Shown: piece after piece, positions 1 through 10,701 of the stretch
How positions within the stretch are numbered: the first letter of the stretch is position 1
Layout of the letters: each line of letters begins with the position of its first letter
From: Telopea speciosissima
Lineage: Eukaryota; Streptophyta; Magnoliopsida; Proteales; Proteaceae
DNA length: 64,000 nt
Assembly: GCF_018873765.1 (NCBI RefSeq)
Contig: NC_057922.1
Span: 66,302,755-66,366,754, forward strand
Reading direction: 5' to 3'
The notes under the pieces: generated by a model
Databases searched by the model: none
What the model was told of the DNA's origin: nothing
The model's input: only the letters and a program-made list of their open reading frames with translations
Translations under genes and position numbers: made by a program

Positions 1-441
1 GATGAGAGGGAAGCAACATGTGGACAACAACTCTTACACTTCCCGGGCAGAATTTTGGTGAGGCTGAAACAGTAGGAATAAAATCTTCAAGTCATGGAGC
101 CTTCTCTTCAAAGAACCAAGGGGGCATCACAAATTCTATGTGTTCAACCTCCATAGGGTCTTCATTGTTAATAACCTTCTCATCGAGCTCCACCTCTGGA
201 AGAGTAGCAACTTTCGGGCATAGAGACGGTTTATATCATGAAGAAGATGAGGTGGTGTTAAGGGCAGCAACTAGATCGTAAGATCACCTCATAAGTGCTG
301 CCCTAAGGTGAAGGGAAAGAACCAAGAAGAAAAGGAGAAAGAAGATCGAAGAAGAGAGGGAAGAAAGGAAAACAATGGAAGGAAGGAGGTGGGTTTTTGA
401 CTTAGATCAGAATAGGGTTTTTTGGTCCTGCTCTGATACCA
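1..441 (-). mobile_element. 5' leader of an LTR element extending off the left edge
   Basis: On the minus strand this stretch lies directly downstream of the LTR at 442-634 and begins with a primer-binding site, so I read it as the untranslated leader and first internal sequence of a retroelement whose body is outside the window. It is purine/pyrimidine skewed between about 300 and 400. No convincing gag or pol domain is visible; the plus-strand ORF near the left edge has no recognisable motif. Confidence 0.45.
430..441 (-). other. tRNA-iMet primer-binding site
   Basis: The minus strand reads TGGTATCAGAGC, the standard plant retrotransposon site complementary to the 3' end of initiator tRNA-Met. 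It touches the LTR end at 442 with no spacer. Confidence 0.7.
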
Positions 442-634
442 TGTTAGCAAGACAGAAATTGGGGAAAATGGCTTAAGTGAGTAGTTTGTTCACTCAGCCC
501 CTTCATTTATATCTTTCAATAATAAGGCAGAATTACAGGAATACCTTGTACAGCCGACTATGCTAGTAACAGGGAATAAGCACGTAGAAACAAGTAAAAA
601 CCAAAAATACCCTTATAGGGTTACATACTTAACA
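442..634 (-). mobile_element. short LTR (193 bp)
   Basis: The segment has perfect inverted ends (TGTTA..TAACA) and TG..CA termini, and its inner end abuts a tRNA-iMet primer-binding site. Read on the minus strand it has a TATA-like GATATAAATG. It looks like the 5' LTR of a minus-strand element, probably Copia-like from its small size, inserted in the gypsy remnant that begins at 635. The second LTR is not in the window, so no target duplication could be checked. Confidence 0.65.
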
Positions 635-960
635 GTTTTCAACGTGGCTGCCCTTACTCTATATGTGGGCCATCATTTGGACGAAGGTGACACTGAGCAC
701 GCATCACGACTTCCCCATTTTGCAGTCCCCATTGTTGCGGAGTTTACTACAATGTGGGGTGGCAAAGGCTACTACTACTCATTCCTTGTCAAATGGAAGG
801 GACGACCTGAGCTTGACTGTACGTGGATCCATGCCGGTGGTTTCAAGCATCTCAACTGGGATCTCTACGAGCGTTATATATCACTCTTTCATTCATCGGA
901 GACGAACGATTTTAAGAGGGTGGGGGGTTGCTGATTTAAATCGATTTCTAGGCTTAAAGT
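635..960 (+). pseudogene. Ty3/gypsy integrase C-terminus with chromodomain (remnant)
   Basis: A reading frame running to the stop near 934 carries FLVKWKGRPELDCTWI followed by DLYERYISLF. This is the typical chromodomain at the C-terminus of chromovirus integrases, which in the family directs integration to heterochromatin. Only this end of pol is present; the upstream part is cut by the LTR at 442-634. The 3' flank is interrupted at 1066 by the gag-only element and appears to resume after 5223. Non-functional. Confidence 0.65.
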
Positions 961-1065
961 ACAGACGAAGGAATCACAAAGGGGATGGTCCATCACTCAA
1001 AAAAATGGGCCATAGAGCCAACTAGCATAGGCTGGGCCAGCCCAATCGAGAGGGTGTTGTGGCTC

Positions 1066-2349
1066 TAATGTAGCTCTAAATAGGAGAAGGATCCTATTAG
1101 AGGCCAGGTGTACAATGGTTCTGAAATTGACCAGCCGATTGGGGCAAAGTAGGCTGATTTGACTCAAAATTAGGGTTAGGTAAGGGCAATGAGTGAATGT
1201 GATATTTGATAATGATGGGCTGGTCTAAAGGAAGCTAATGGTATAGGTTTTAAATAGGTTTAAACAAAAAATTAAAATTCTGAAATTCTAGGGTTAGGGT
1301 TTCGGGTTTTAGAAGCTAGGTTGAAATTAGGGTTTAAAGTGGTATTTTGGGGCTGGACTTGAAATCAAGTTTCCCAAACAGTGAGGGGAAGGCTCGACTG
1401 AAGTTTGAAGGGGAATGGATGGCTGGAAGTGTGGTTTTTTGAATTTTAGGGTTTTTTTTTTGGGTTTTATGTGAGTGAGGGGATTAGGGTTTTTGATGGA
1501 CAGTTGAGGCTGCAGGTTAGGTCGAGTGGAGGGAGGGCAGTAAGGGATCTGTGGTTAAATTTTGGATGAAAACTGATGAAGGATGAAGGCTGTACAGAAT
1601 TTAGAACACTAGGATTTATGGAGGTCGATGGGAATTTAATGGAGACTTAGGGTTTTGATGGGATTCAAATAAAATTAAAAAGGGGGAATCGATTGGGAGG
1701 GAAGAAGAATGGATGGAACAGAAAATTAAACTTCAACTTACAGCAGGAAATCCACCGGCAGCAGCTTTATAATTGAAGGAACCTCCCGATCTTCTTGATG
1801 CAAGGAGTCACAGGAATCCACCCACCCTATCCATCTTGAAATCCACAAGGATATACACTCACAAAGGAGCAGGAACAACAGCAGCAACAGCCGATAGCAG
1901 CAAACAGATTTTTTAATTCAAAATTCAGTGTGGGGGAGCCCTCCACGATTTACTCTATTTATAATATGGCTTTATGCCAAATCCTAATACAACTTAATGA
2001 CTTCTCCTTCACAAAATGGTGGAAGGGAAGGAATTAAAACTAAAACTAATAACTTAAAATAGTAAAAGACCTATTTAACCCTACTAACTTAAGTTAAAAG
2101 ACATCTAACTTAAAACAACTAATTTAAAAGAAGATTCCATACTAGCCAATAGGATTTAAGGACCTATTAACCAATAGGAACACTTCACTTAAATTAGACC
2201 AATTGAACTAATTGGGTGCAACCAATTCTAAACCGGTTCAATCTAAAAACAGGAAAATAAACTAAGTATGGAAAATAATAATCCTAATCTATGTCAAGCC
2301 CTAAGTTCAGGGCTTCTTCTTCTTCTTCTTCCTACTTGGAGCTGCATCA
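1066..2349 (-). repeat. 3' LTR of the gag-only element
   Basis: This copy is about 1.28 kb and aligns along its whole length with 3927-5223. Differences are scattered point changes and a roughly 12-bp deletion near 2293 compared with the other copy (near 5158). The gag reading frame runs through the polypurine tract into this LTR and stops at 2307. Confidence 0.85.
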
Positions 2350-3910
2350 ACTCTCCCCGTCTTGAAAGCATTCATCTCCGATGAAAGGCTGGAGATCACA
2401 GAATGGTCTTCCGAATCAGGATCAAGTTTCTTGAGTTCATCTTCAGTGGATGGTTCAAGCTTGTATGCGGACAGCAGTTCTTTGACGGATGAAGAAGGCT
2501 GGAATTCTGGCTGGGCAGCAGCCGCTTGAAGGATCACATGAACACCTTTAGGATCATTACCTTCGTCTTCAAGATAAGCAGCCACATCGTCATCATCATC
2601 AGGAGGAAGTGCATGGAAATGAATTTCGCCCTGGTCTTCACCTTCACCTTCACCTTCACCTTGAACTCCTTCCTTTTCAGCCACGTTGACAGACTTCTTC
2701 TTGTGTGGGCAATCCCTAGCAATATGCCCCTTGTCTTGACAGTAATAACGGCCCATAGGAGCTTTGCTCTTATCATCCACACGTGGGGGAACAGCAGGGC
2801 GAGAGGTGCTGCCTATAGAGGAACTTTGTTTTGAGGTGCTAGTGTTGATGTAGGCCTGCTTGGAAGTAGAACCCGGCTGTTTACTTGAAGCTAATAGCTC
2901 CTCTGCTTTCAAGGCCTTCTCAAAACAATCTCGAACATCTGCAACGTCAACCACCCCAATTGCCCTGTTGATCTCACTTGATAGACCCAACCTGAACCGG
3001 GAAAGCATTTGGATACCCTCCTCCCTAATGCCAGTGCGAGAAGAAAGAGCATCGAATTTCCTCATGTACTCCGTCACAGTCATGGTCCCTTGGCGGAGGG
3101 AGTTGAATTGATCCTGCAGCTGAGACCTGAAGTGCCTTGGCAAGTATTGCTTACTCATTTCATGTTTTCCTAAGTGTGGGGTGCAGTGCCATTAAAGTCC
3201 ATCTCTCTTTCAGTAGTTCTCCACCACTCACGTGCAGGTCCGACAAGTTTTGCACGGACTAACTTCATTTTCCTCTCTTCAGATAGGTCATACCAGTCGA
3301 AATAATCTTCTATTGCAGCAAGCCAGTCATAAAATACCTGGGGGTTAGGGTGACCATCGAATTCTTTCAGCTCAAGCTTCACCTTCTGGTTGTCGGTGTA
3401 GTGTCGATTAGGGCCCTGGTCTCCAGTGAAGTAGGACCTCATATACTCCTCAAAAGTAGGCTGGCGACCTCTGTCTCTGTCTCTGTAGCCTTGGTGGTGA
3501 TCTCTGTGTTCCCTAGAAGGCTTACGGGCATCTCTAGGTCTGTCCCGACGATCTCTATAATAATCTCTACCATCCCTGTCATCTCGGTCAGTCCTGGATC
3601 TGTCCCTGTGACCTATGTGTCTATCTCTATAACCCCTGTAGTCATCTCTGGGGCTCCCATCTCTGTCAGGCAGCCTCTGTACCACTGAATGGAGTTGGCA
3701 CTTGTCTTCTTCTATGGGTACATTGCTGTCCCCATTGAGTGCAAGTTGTCTATGCTCAATTACTTGCAGCCTTTCAGCAATAGCTCTCTGTTTAGCTCTA
3801 AAATCTTCAACCAAAGTCTTCTGGTCAGCAGTAAATTTCTGAAACATCTCTAACATTGCTGCCAAAGGATCGAGTGGTTGTGGTAGCACCGGATTGCCAT
3901 GTTCAGCCAT
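2307..3910 (-). pseudogene. retrotransposon gag polyprotein, broken
   Basis: Gag is the capsid/nucleocapsid precursor that packages element RNA in cytoplasmic particles. The first block (3910 down to 3170, 246 residues) starts MAEHGNPVLPQP just after the primer-binding site. It has an Arg/Asp-rich stretch and the gag core motifs FYDWLAAIEDYFDWY and AREWWRT. The second block (3158 down to 2307, 283 residues) continues with SLRQGTMTVTEYMRKFDAL, a zinc knuckle (CQDKGHIARDC) and an acidic tail ending in a Lys run. Between them are an in-frame TAG (3170-3172, probably from a Trp codon) and a frame change within the next 15 bases, so one full-length product is not possible without repair. Confidence 0.8.
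2350..2358 (-). other. polypurine tract
   Basis: The minus strand reads GGGGAGAGT immediately before the 3' LTR, the expected plus-strand priming site. It lies inside the gag reading frame. Confidence 0.6.
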
Positions 3911-3911
3911 G

Positions 3912-3923
3912 GCTCTGATACCA
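3912..3923 (-). other. tRNA-iMet primer-binding site of the gag-only element
   Basis: The minus strand reads TGGTATCAGAGC three bases inside the 5' LTR end and just before the gag start codon. Confidence 0.8.
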
Positions 3924-3926
3924 AGT

Positions 3927-5223
3927 TAATGTAGCTCTAAATAGGAGAAGGATCCTATTAGAGGCCAGGTGTACAATGGTTCTGAATTGACCAGCCGATT
4001 GGGGCAAAGTAGGCTGATTTGACTCAAAATTAGGGTTAGGTAAGGGGATTGAGTGAATGTGATATTTGATAATGATGGGCAGGTCTAAAGGAAGCTAATG
4101 GTATACGTTTTAAATAGGTTTAAACAAAAAATTAAATTCTGAAATTCTAGGATTAGGGTGTTGGGTTTGGGGTTTTAGAAGCTAGGCTGAAATTAGGGTT
4201 TAGAGTGGTATTTTTGGGCTGGACTTGAGATCAAGTTTCCCAAACAGTGAGGGGAAGGCTCGACTGAAGTTTGAAGGGGAATGGATGGCTGGAAGTGTGG
4301 TTTTTTGAATTTTAGGGGTTTTTTTTTTGGGTTTTATGTGAGTGAGGGGATTAGGGTTTTTGATGGATAGTTGAGGCTGCGGGTTAGGTCGAGTGGAGGG
4401 AGGGCAGTAAGGGATCTGTGGTTAAATTTTGGATGAAAACTGATGAAGGATGAAGGCTGTACAAAATTTAGAACACTAGGATTTATGGAGGTCGATGGTA
4501 ATTTAATGGAGACTTAGGGTTTTGATGGGATTCAAATAAAATTAAAAAGGGGGAATCGATTGGGAGGGAAGAAGAATGGATGGAACAGAAAATTAAACTT
4601 CAAACTTACAGCAGGAAATCCACCGGCAGCAGCTTTATAATTGAAGGAACCTCCCGATCTTCTCGATGCAAGGAGTCGCAGGAATCCACCCACCCTATCC
4701 ACCTTGAAATCCACAAGGATATACACTCACAAAGGAGCAGGAACAGCAGCAACAGCCGACAGCAGCAAACAGATTTTTTAATTCAAAGTTCAGTGTGGGG
4801 GAGCCCTCCACGATTTACTTTATTTATAATATGGCTTTATGCCAAATCCTAATACAACTTAATGACTTCTCCTTCACAAAATGGTGGAAGGGAAGGAATT
4901 AAAACTAAAACTAATAACTTAAAATAGTAAAAAACCTATTTAACCCTACTAACTTAGGTTAAAAGACATCTAACTTAAAACAACTAATTTAAAAGAAGAT
5001 TCTATACTAGCCAATAGGATTTAAGGACCTATTAACCAATAGGAACACTTCACTTAAATTAGACCAATTGAACCAATTGGGTGCAACCAATTCTAAACCG
5101 GTTCAATCTAAAAACAGGAAAATAAACTAAGTATGGAAAATAATAATCCTAATCTATGGCTCCCTAATCAAGCCCTAAGTTCAGGGCTTCTTCTTCTTCT
5201 TCTTCCTACTTGGAGCTGCATCA
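3927..5223 (-). repeat. 5' LTR of the gag-only element
   Basis: Partner of the repeat at 1066-2349, about 1.30 kb, followed on the plus strand by the GGCTC duplication. As the 5' LTR in element orientation it would carry the promoter; I could not single out a TATA box with confidence. Confidence 0.85.
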
Positions 5224-5228
5224 GGCTC

Positions 5229-5835
5229 GCTCAAAGGCTGACGTGGGGGATAGATTCCGGCAATCTTTTATTTATGTACTTTCTTTTTAAGTTCAGCCTA
5301 TGTCTGTTTTGTTTTGATTTTAGTTGCTCGAGGAACAAATCTCAATTTCCTCTTAAGGGAATGCTATTGTTTCCTTTTTTCCTTTTATTATTTTTTAGTT
5401 TGGAAAGTTTCAAATATATATTGTAATGGACCTTTTGGGTCCTCCCCATGATTATTGAATGAAGAAAAATTTTATTTGCACAAATAATTACCGTGAGAGC
5501 ATAGTACTAAATCTGGTCTCGGAAGGCCATTTCGGCCAGACCGAAATTTTGTTGACCAAAACATTGTATTTTTTTTTTTTTTCGAGTTTTGCTTGGCCAT
5601 TTTGGGGTGCAAAATATCGAAATGAGCGAAATATCAAAACGAAATGACTGAAATTTTGATGAAACGGTGCATTTTTTACACCAAAATTTCCGAAATGTTC
5701 AAAATTTCCAAAACGAGATGACCGAAATTTCTGAAATATTGCATTTTTTCATTTTGACCTACCATCACATCTTGGACCCACCAAAATATCTGAACGCAAT
5801 TTCGGTAAGATTTTGAACTATGGGTGAGAGACCTC
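5229..5835. repeat. gypsy 3' flank, then a degenerate CCGAAATTTC-rich repeat
   Basis: 5229-5460 resembles LTR sequence (a poly(A)-signal-like ATTGAATGAAG near 5455) and probably continues the chromovirus remnant interrupted at 1066. From about 5515 to 5830 short variants of a CCGAAATTTC/CGAAAT motif recur in imperfect direct and inverted order. No coding potential is seen. Confidence 0.4.
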
Positions 5836-6849
5836 GGGTGAGATGCAATAGACTGAGTGTGTATTCTATCCTTTTCCCCTTCTCTGCTCTTCTCCAGTCG
5901 ATACCCTGTTTTCCCCTAACTTGAGTTCATATTCTATGATCAATTGATTTGAGGCTAACCGAGACCTCTACAGAAGCTACTGGTTATCACTGATATAACC
6001 ATCAGATATTCCCAAGTTGCTTTTGATTGGAGGACTCCCCAAACAGTCCCTGCGGCTCAATTATCTCAAAGAGCTTTGTTGGGATTTTCAACACCATCGA
6101 TCTCCAGATCTGACCGTCAACTGTTGCTGATATTTGAAGGCCTGAATTCTGACATACAACCATCCCTTCGATACTGATTTGGAGCAGATCAGATGGCTGG
6201 GTTGTTTATATTCAGTTGCCTTGTAATTCTGAAACCAACCTTCTATTTCCATGACACTGATATATCTCAGCATCTAGCCATTAACTTGCCCTGAGATTTT
6301 GAGGTTATATTCTACATATCAAGGCTGTTGTTCGATGGTAATCTCATCCCCTTTCATTCACTGTTGATGTGTTTTTTGAGATCAGTTCATTCTCAGGTTT
6401 TGGGCCCCTATTCTGTCCTGCAATAGGTGTTTGTTTGCTTCTTTTTATTGTTTCCATGAGCTGGGTTTATTCCATATCTATACTAGACATCGCTAGGGGA
6501 TATAAGGGTGATTTTAATTCATTGTAACTTGCTGTTTGGTACAAGTTCATGTATTGATATAGTGGTATTAAGTCTGAAATCAGTGTTGTTTTGGGTTATA
6601 TTTGTGATCCTGTCTGGAGTTTGGTTATTTGAGACCTAGCTTTACATTACAGGGCCTTTGGATTCTTCATACTGAACACTGCTCTCTTGACTCCATCTGA
6701 GATAGTTGACTCCATCTGAGATAGATAAACTACGCTCCCTGTTCATTTCTTCTGTAACCTGTGGAGTGAAATGTTGAAATGCCTGCTCTAGGTTACTAGA
6801 TCCCTCAGATGTATACAGCTTTTGGTAGAAGGTAAAAATTTACTTATCA
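5836..6849. other. unassigned non-coding stretch
   Basis: No gene is recognisable. The text is moderately T-rich, lacks long open frames with domain motifs, and contains one short direct repeat near 6690-6725 (GACTCCATCTGAGATAG twice). It may be retroelement leader sequence. Confidence 0.3.
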
Positions 6850-7720
6850 ATATCCTCCTCTAGCCACGTGCCACTCTAGGATTTTAGCTTCAAGATCTTA
6901 TTCCTGTTTGTCCTCTCCAGGGTAGTGGTGTGAAAGAAGCTAGTATTCCTATTCCCGCAGTGCAACCACTGCATCCTGGATTTCTGTTTCCAATGGGTTT
7001 CTTGTTGGTCAAGGAGGTTTTTCAAGGCATTTTGGGTCCTTGTTCCATATCTGCTAGGTAGGGGTGCCATGTCATGGATTGAATGCTGAAAATCATCCAT
7101 CTTTGTAGACACCTCAGTATCAACATTTGGGGTATTAATCTTCTTCCGTTGTGCTAGTTTAGCCTAGGAGATGGCAATCTTCTTATGAATTTTAAACATG
7201 AGAGACCCTTTGATAGTAGTTTGCCAGCTCTGTTTAATATTATCAGCACAGCCTGGTATATCCCTCCATCTTGCCTCAAAACTGAACAACCTTTTCCCTT
7301 TGGGAGGGGAAAATAGAGGAGATAACAATGAGTTTCGAGAACTAGAATTGTCTATTTTCGTCTTTCTTGTAGTAAGAAGACACTAAGACCACTCACTACA
7401 CACCACACACACAGACGACTAGCGTGGTCCTTCCCCCTGATAAATCAGCCATGTATCCAGGGTTGACCACATCATCACTGTTTGATCAAGGTGTGGTCAC
7501 GGTCTCAATTGGGTCAGTTTTAAGTATTAGACCATGTAAAGAAGGGGCCATTGGAGCCCATGTCCATACGAGCACATCTGTCCACAAATTCCCTGAAGCA
7601 GTCAATCTGAGCAGCGGACTTTGGGTTGCCTTCTTGCATCTCATTTCCATTCAGTACTTCATTGAAATCACCCAAATCAACCAAGGCCGATTCTGTTTAC
7701 TACTCATAGTGCTAAGCTGC
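6850..7720 (-). pseudogene. L1-type LINE ORF2 fragment (endonuclease to pre-RT region)
   Basis: Read on the minus strand, 7720-7550 encodes GDFNEVLNGNEM and a little later GSNGPFFTW, the last conserved blocks of the apurinic/apyrimidinic endonuclease domain of plant LINEs. Next comes FSFEARWRDIPGC near 7290. From 7112 down comes a frame with WKQKSRMQWLHCGNRNTSFFH, the conserved linker ahead of the reverse transcriptase. The blocks lie in different frames with stops between them, so this is a decayed copy. The reverse transcriptase itself is not here. Confidence 0.75.
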
Positions 7721-8490
7721 TACCAGAAAGGGGGGGAGGGGGGGCTGTCAGAAGTCTTTGGAGGCCCATAACTGAGGGTCAGATGCCAGGGCATAGTGTC
7801 AGAACTCGCCTTTACCTTGCAGTCAATCATACGTTGGGAACTATAATCAACCTGCAATGAGATAGAACGTATCCAGAATACACACAGGCCACCACTGAAC
7901 CCAATTCAACAACAAAGTAATTTGGAACAGAAAGACATTGAGAGAAGTTGAACTTATCTGGCTTGCTCTGTCTCCATTAGAAAGAACACAGAAGGGTGAT
8001 GTTTGGACACACAAAGTCTGGAGAATCTGAACTTTCAAGGGGTGCGCCAAGCCTTGGCAGTTTAGCTTAGTATTTTCGTAATCCCTCACGGGACCGGCCG
8101 AGCCTAGGTCTCGCTTGATCAGAGTCTGCGGCTGAGAGCGGGGTGGGGGGGATGTTTAAGGGGCATATCAAGCAGCCTTCTTCCATCTCCGTGAGGGGGA
8201 GAAGAGAGGTCCTCCAGACAAAGGGCTCTTAACCGGTGCTTTAATCCTTTCTGTTTTATAGTAACATTCGGGCGATGACTCCATTTTAGGTGGATTAGTT
8301 ACCTCAATTACTCTGTGGAAGTGCATAAAAATGTTTGTCATTTCAGATGTATGTTTGTAGTTGGAGAAATCTTTTCATTATCTGTCTGCTTTATTAGGGA
8401 TCTGACATTGGACAATACTGTATGCCCAATTTTGATGGTATTGTCATTCAGAAGTGTGAGCCATTTGTTTCCTATATGCATTTTTGCAGG
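7721..8490. other. unassigned stretch upstream of a putative terminal exon
   Basis: No domain is recognised. A G-run near 8145 and several short frames on both strands have no family resemblance. If the exon at 8491 belongs to a real gene, an upstream exon could lie here or further left, but I could not identify one. Confidence 0.3.
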
Positions 8491-8625
8491 CAAGTAGTTT
8501 CACTGTGGACATGTACAAAACTTTGTGCCTTTGGCTTTGCTGTTGGTGTTATTGTTGGTTTCACACTGAAGCAACGTCTTAGACGATGGGCTGCTAAAAT
8601 TCTCAAGCGACTGAAGGATGATTGA
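8491..8625 (+). CDS. possible terminal exon of an unrecognised small membrane protein
   Basis: A T-rich tract ending in TTTTTGCAG precedes position 8491 and looks like a 3' splice site. The open frame after it ends with a hydrophobic segment (LCAFGFAVGVIVGFTL) followed by a basic tail (KQRLRRWAAKILKRLKDD) and a TGA at 8623-8625. One membrane span with a positively charged C-terminus suggests a tail-anchored or small integral membrane protein. I do not recognise the family and found no upstream exon, so this may be a live gene whose 5' part was pushed away by insertions, or a relic. Confidence 0.35.
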   Translation, partial: QVVSLWTCTKLCAFGFAVGVIVGFTLKQRLRRWAAKILKRLKDD

Positions 8626-9340
8626 AGGCGCTAATTGGTTACTTTCATTATGTTGTTATTGTCCTCTTCATCAAAAAACTCATTCGTTGCTTGTTGGATA
8701 GGCTGTTGGTTTAGAATTTACTTTTTCAGTTACACAAATTACCTAGAAGAAACCTCTTTGTGTGGGATCTGCTTCTGGTGAGATATATGATATATCAAGC
8801 CATTACTTATGGTTTTTGAAAGTATTGGTTATTTATTTTTTTTGGGTGAAATATTCTTGTTGCTGTTGCTGTGGAATGTTATACAGGGTGTTCAACCTCC
8901 TCCTTCCCCCCCCCCCCCCCCTCTTTTTCCTTTTTTGCTGGAGCAGTAGTCAATTTTCTTTTTTGTTCTAAAGCAGTAACCAATTTTGTCTGTCTAGTCT
9001 GTCAAAATGAGTTAACTTAGCCTAGAGTTAAACCTCTTTAAGAAAAGTGTAAACCTCGTTCAAAAAGGATTTACTAATATCAAAAACCAAATTGTTGCAC
9101 AAAAAATTAATTTACCCTTTGCAATTAGGTGCAATAGAACCAATGACTTAAAAATTTCTAATTCTTTTAACGCTGTTAGTATAGTTGCATTTTCCTTGTA
9201 TGGATCATCAGAGACAAGTGGTATAAAAGACCAAAAGGTTAATGAAGGTTTAACATCTTTAAAGGAGGTGGGGGGTTTGTGGATTTGGGTTAAAGCCAAC
9301 TGATGCAGTTTTGTTTTGCTAGGTGGATTACTAAATCTCT
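8626..9340. other. non-coding, with a C17 run
   Basis: The first 150 bases would be the 3' untranslated region if the preceding exon is real. A homopolymer C tract lies near 8909-8925. Nothing else is recognised. Confidence 0.3.
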
Positions 9341-9353
9341 GAGAAAAGTTTTC

Positions 9354-9583
9354 GGATCGGCTCCTCTACGGCTTGGGGTTGTGTTGCTATCGTGCTGCCG
9401 GCAACTCCTAGGTTGCTACCTTTGCACATATGCCCATCCAATGGTTGGGCATCGAACTCTTTTCAAATTTGAATTTTGAGCGGCATTTTTGAAGAGCTTG
9501 ATGCCCAACCATTGGATGAGCATATGTGCTGAGGTGGCAACTTAAGAGTTGCACGTAGAACGATGGCCGCATAACCCTAGGGA
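9354..9583. repeat. foldback MITE-like element 1
   Basis: The two halves are inverted copies. The block containing GCACATATGCCCATCCAATG (about 9424-9450) pairs with the complementary block around 9505-9532, and the outer arms pair with mismatches. It abuts a second foldback that starts at about 9584. Confidence 0.6.
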
Positions 9584-9838
9584 TTTGGATCCTCTGGAGC
9601 CTGGGGTTGAGCGGCCATCATGCAACGCTCAACCCACAAGTCGACTCATGGATTTGATGTAAATCCAATGGTTGCTAGACGGCGGTTTGACATTTTTGAA
9701 TTTTGAGCAATAATTATGAATTTGCAATTGAGCTCGTCTACCAACCATTGGATTTGCATCAAATTCATGTGGTGGCCTGTGAGTTGAGCGTAGCACGATG
9801 GCTGCTCAACCCCATGCCGCAGAGGATCCAAATCCAAA
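9584..9838. repeat. foldback MITE-like element 2
   Basis: The terminal arms of about 60 bp are highly complementary: GGATTTGGATCCTCTGG at the left matches the inverse of AGAGGATCCAAATCC at the right. An inner imperfect stem is centred near 9705. The GGATCCTCT terminus is shared with other hairpins in this window (10013, 12537, 28890, 40307), suggesting one family. No clear target duplication. Confidence 0.65.
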
Positions 9839-10012
9839 GTTCTTACCATGGCTCAAGGAAAATTCAATACTATCTCATCGATCGTCCTTCACCATGGCTG
9901 AAGAAAAATTCAATCCCATCTTTTATTATGACATTTGATAGATGAGATTCAATTTATACACGTCAAATATGAGACCCTTCATCATATGTAGTCCCCCAGT
10001 TTCTCCAATTTG

Positions 10013-10193
10013 GATCCTCTACTCCCGAGCTGCCCGGTAGGACCATGTTGCGTAGACACAACAAGGTGGGAAACGACCACCTTACCGCTGCTCGAGCGCC
10101 TTACTCGAGTGGGGGTAAAGCGATCATTTCCTGCCTTGTTGTGTCTACGCAACACGACCCTGCCAGGTAGCTCAGTAGTAGACGATCAGGATT
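10013..10193. repeat. foldback MITE-like element
   Basis: Long inverted arms pair around a centre near 10100. The left arm contains GTTGCGTAGACACAACAAGG and the right arm its exact complement. Outer ends carry GGATCCTCTAC. Confidence 0.7.
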
Positions 10194-10701
10194 TCAATGT
10201 CCCTTGAGTTTGGATCTTCTACACATATGTTCGCCTGCACATGCATGTCAGGTGGCAACAACTTTCTAGTGTGCTTTCATGAATACCTACCATTCTTCAC
10301 CCTTTAAATGATAGCATGTGGAACAGATGTTGGCACCTAATCCGTCAGGTGAACGTATGTGCAGAGGAACTCAACTTGTTATGTTCCTTCCCACTAGAAA
10401 GAAGAAGAAAAGCAAAGAATTATTTGTAAATTATTAATACAAAGAAATGTGAACTCTACCCAACAAGACAACTTGTTAATTTACACAAAACATAAAGAGA
10501 CGTATGATGAGGGCTTTGCTTATATGGAATTGCTATCTTTATATACATTTTACATTTCCATTGATGAGCTAGCAACTAGCAAATTAAGAGATATATAAAA
10601 TTGATAAAACATTTTCCTTTCTATCATATTTTCATTTACACAAAAAAGTAAAGACGTGTCTGATGAGGGTACGTGTGGTGTGTCCCATTGATCGACATTC
10701 T
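10194..10701. other. 3' flank of the RBOHE-like gene
   Basis: AT-rich sequence downstream of the stop on the minus strand, expected to hold the 3' untranslated region. I saw no single outstanding poly(A) signal on the minus strand and no other gene. Confidence 0.4.

Larger units (their letters stand above)
1066..5223 (-). mobile_element. gag-only non-autonomous LTR retrotransposon (TR-GAG type)
   Basis: Two near-identical direct repeats (1066-2349 and 3927-5223) enclose about 1.58 kb holding only a gag region. The 5-bp sequence GGCTC lies immediately outside each end (1061-1065 and 5224-5228), a target-site duplication. On the minus strand the order is LTR, primer-binding site (3912-3923), gag, polypurine tract (2350-2358), LTR. 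No protease, reverse transcriptase or integrase is present, so movement would depend on a partner. This layout matches the TR-GAG class described in plants. It is nested in a chromovirus remnant. Confidence 0.85.
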
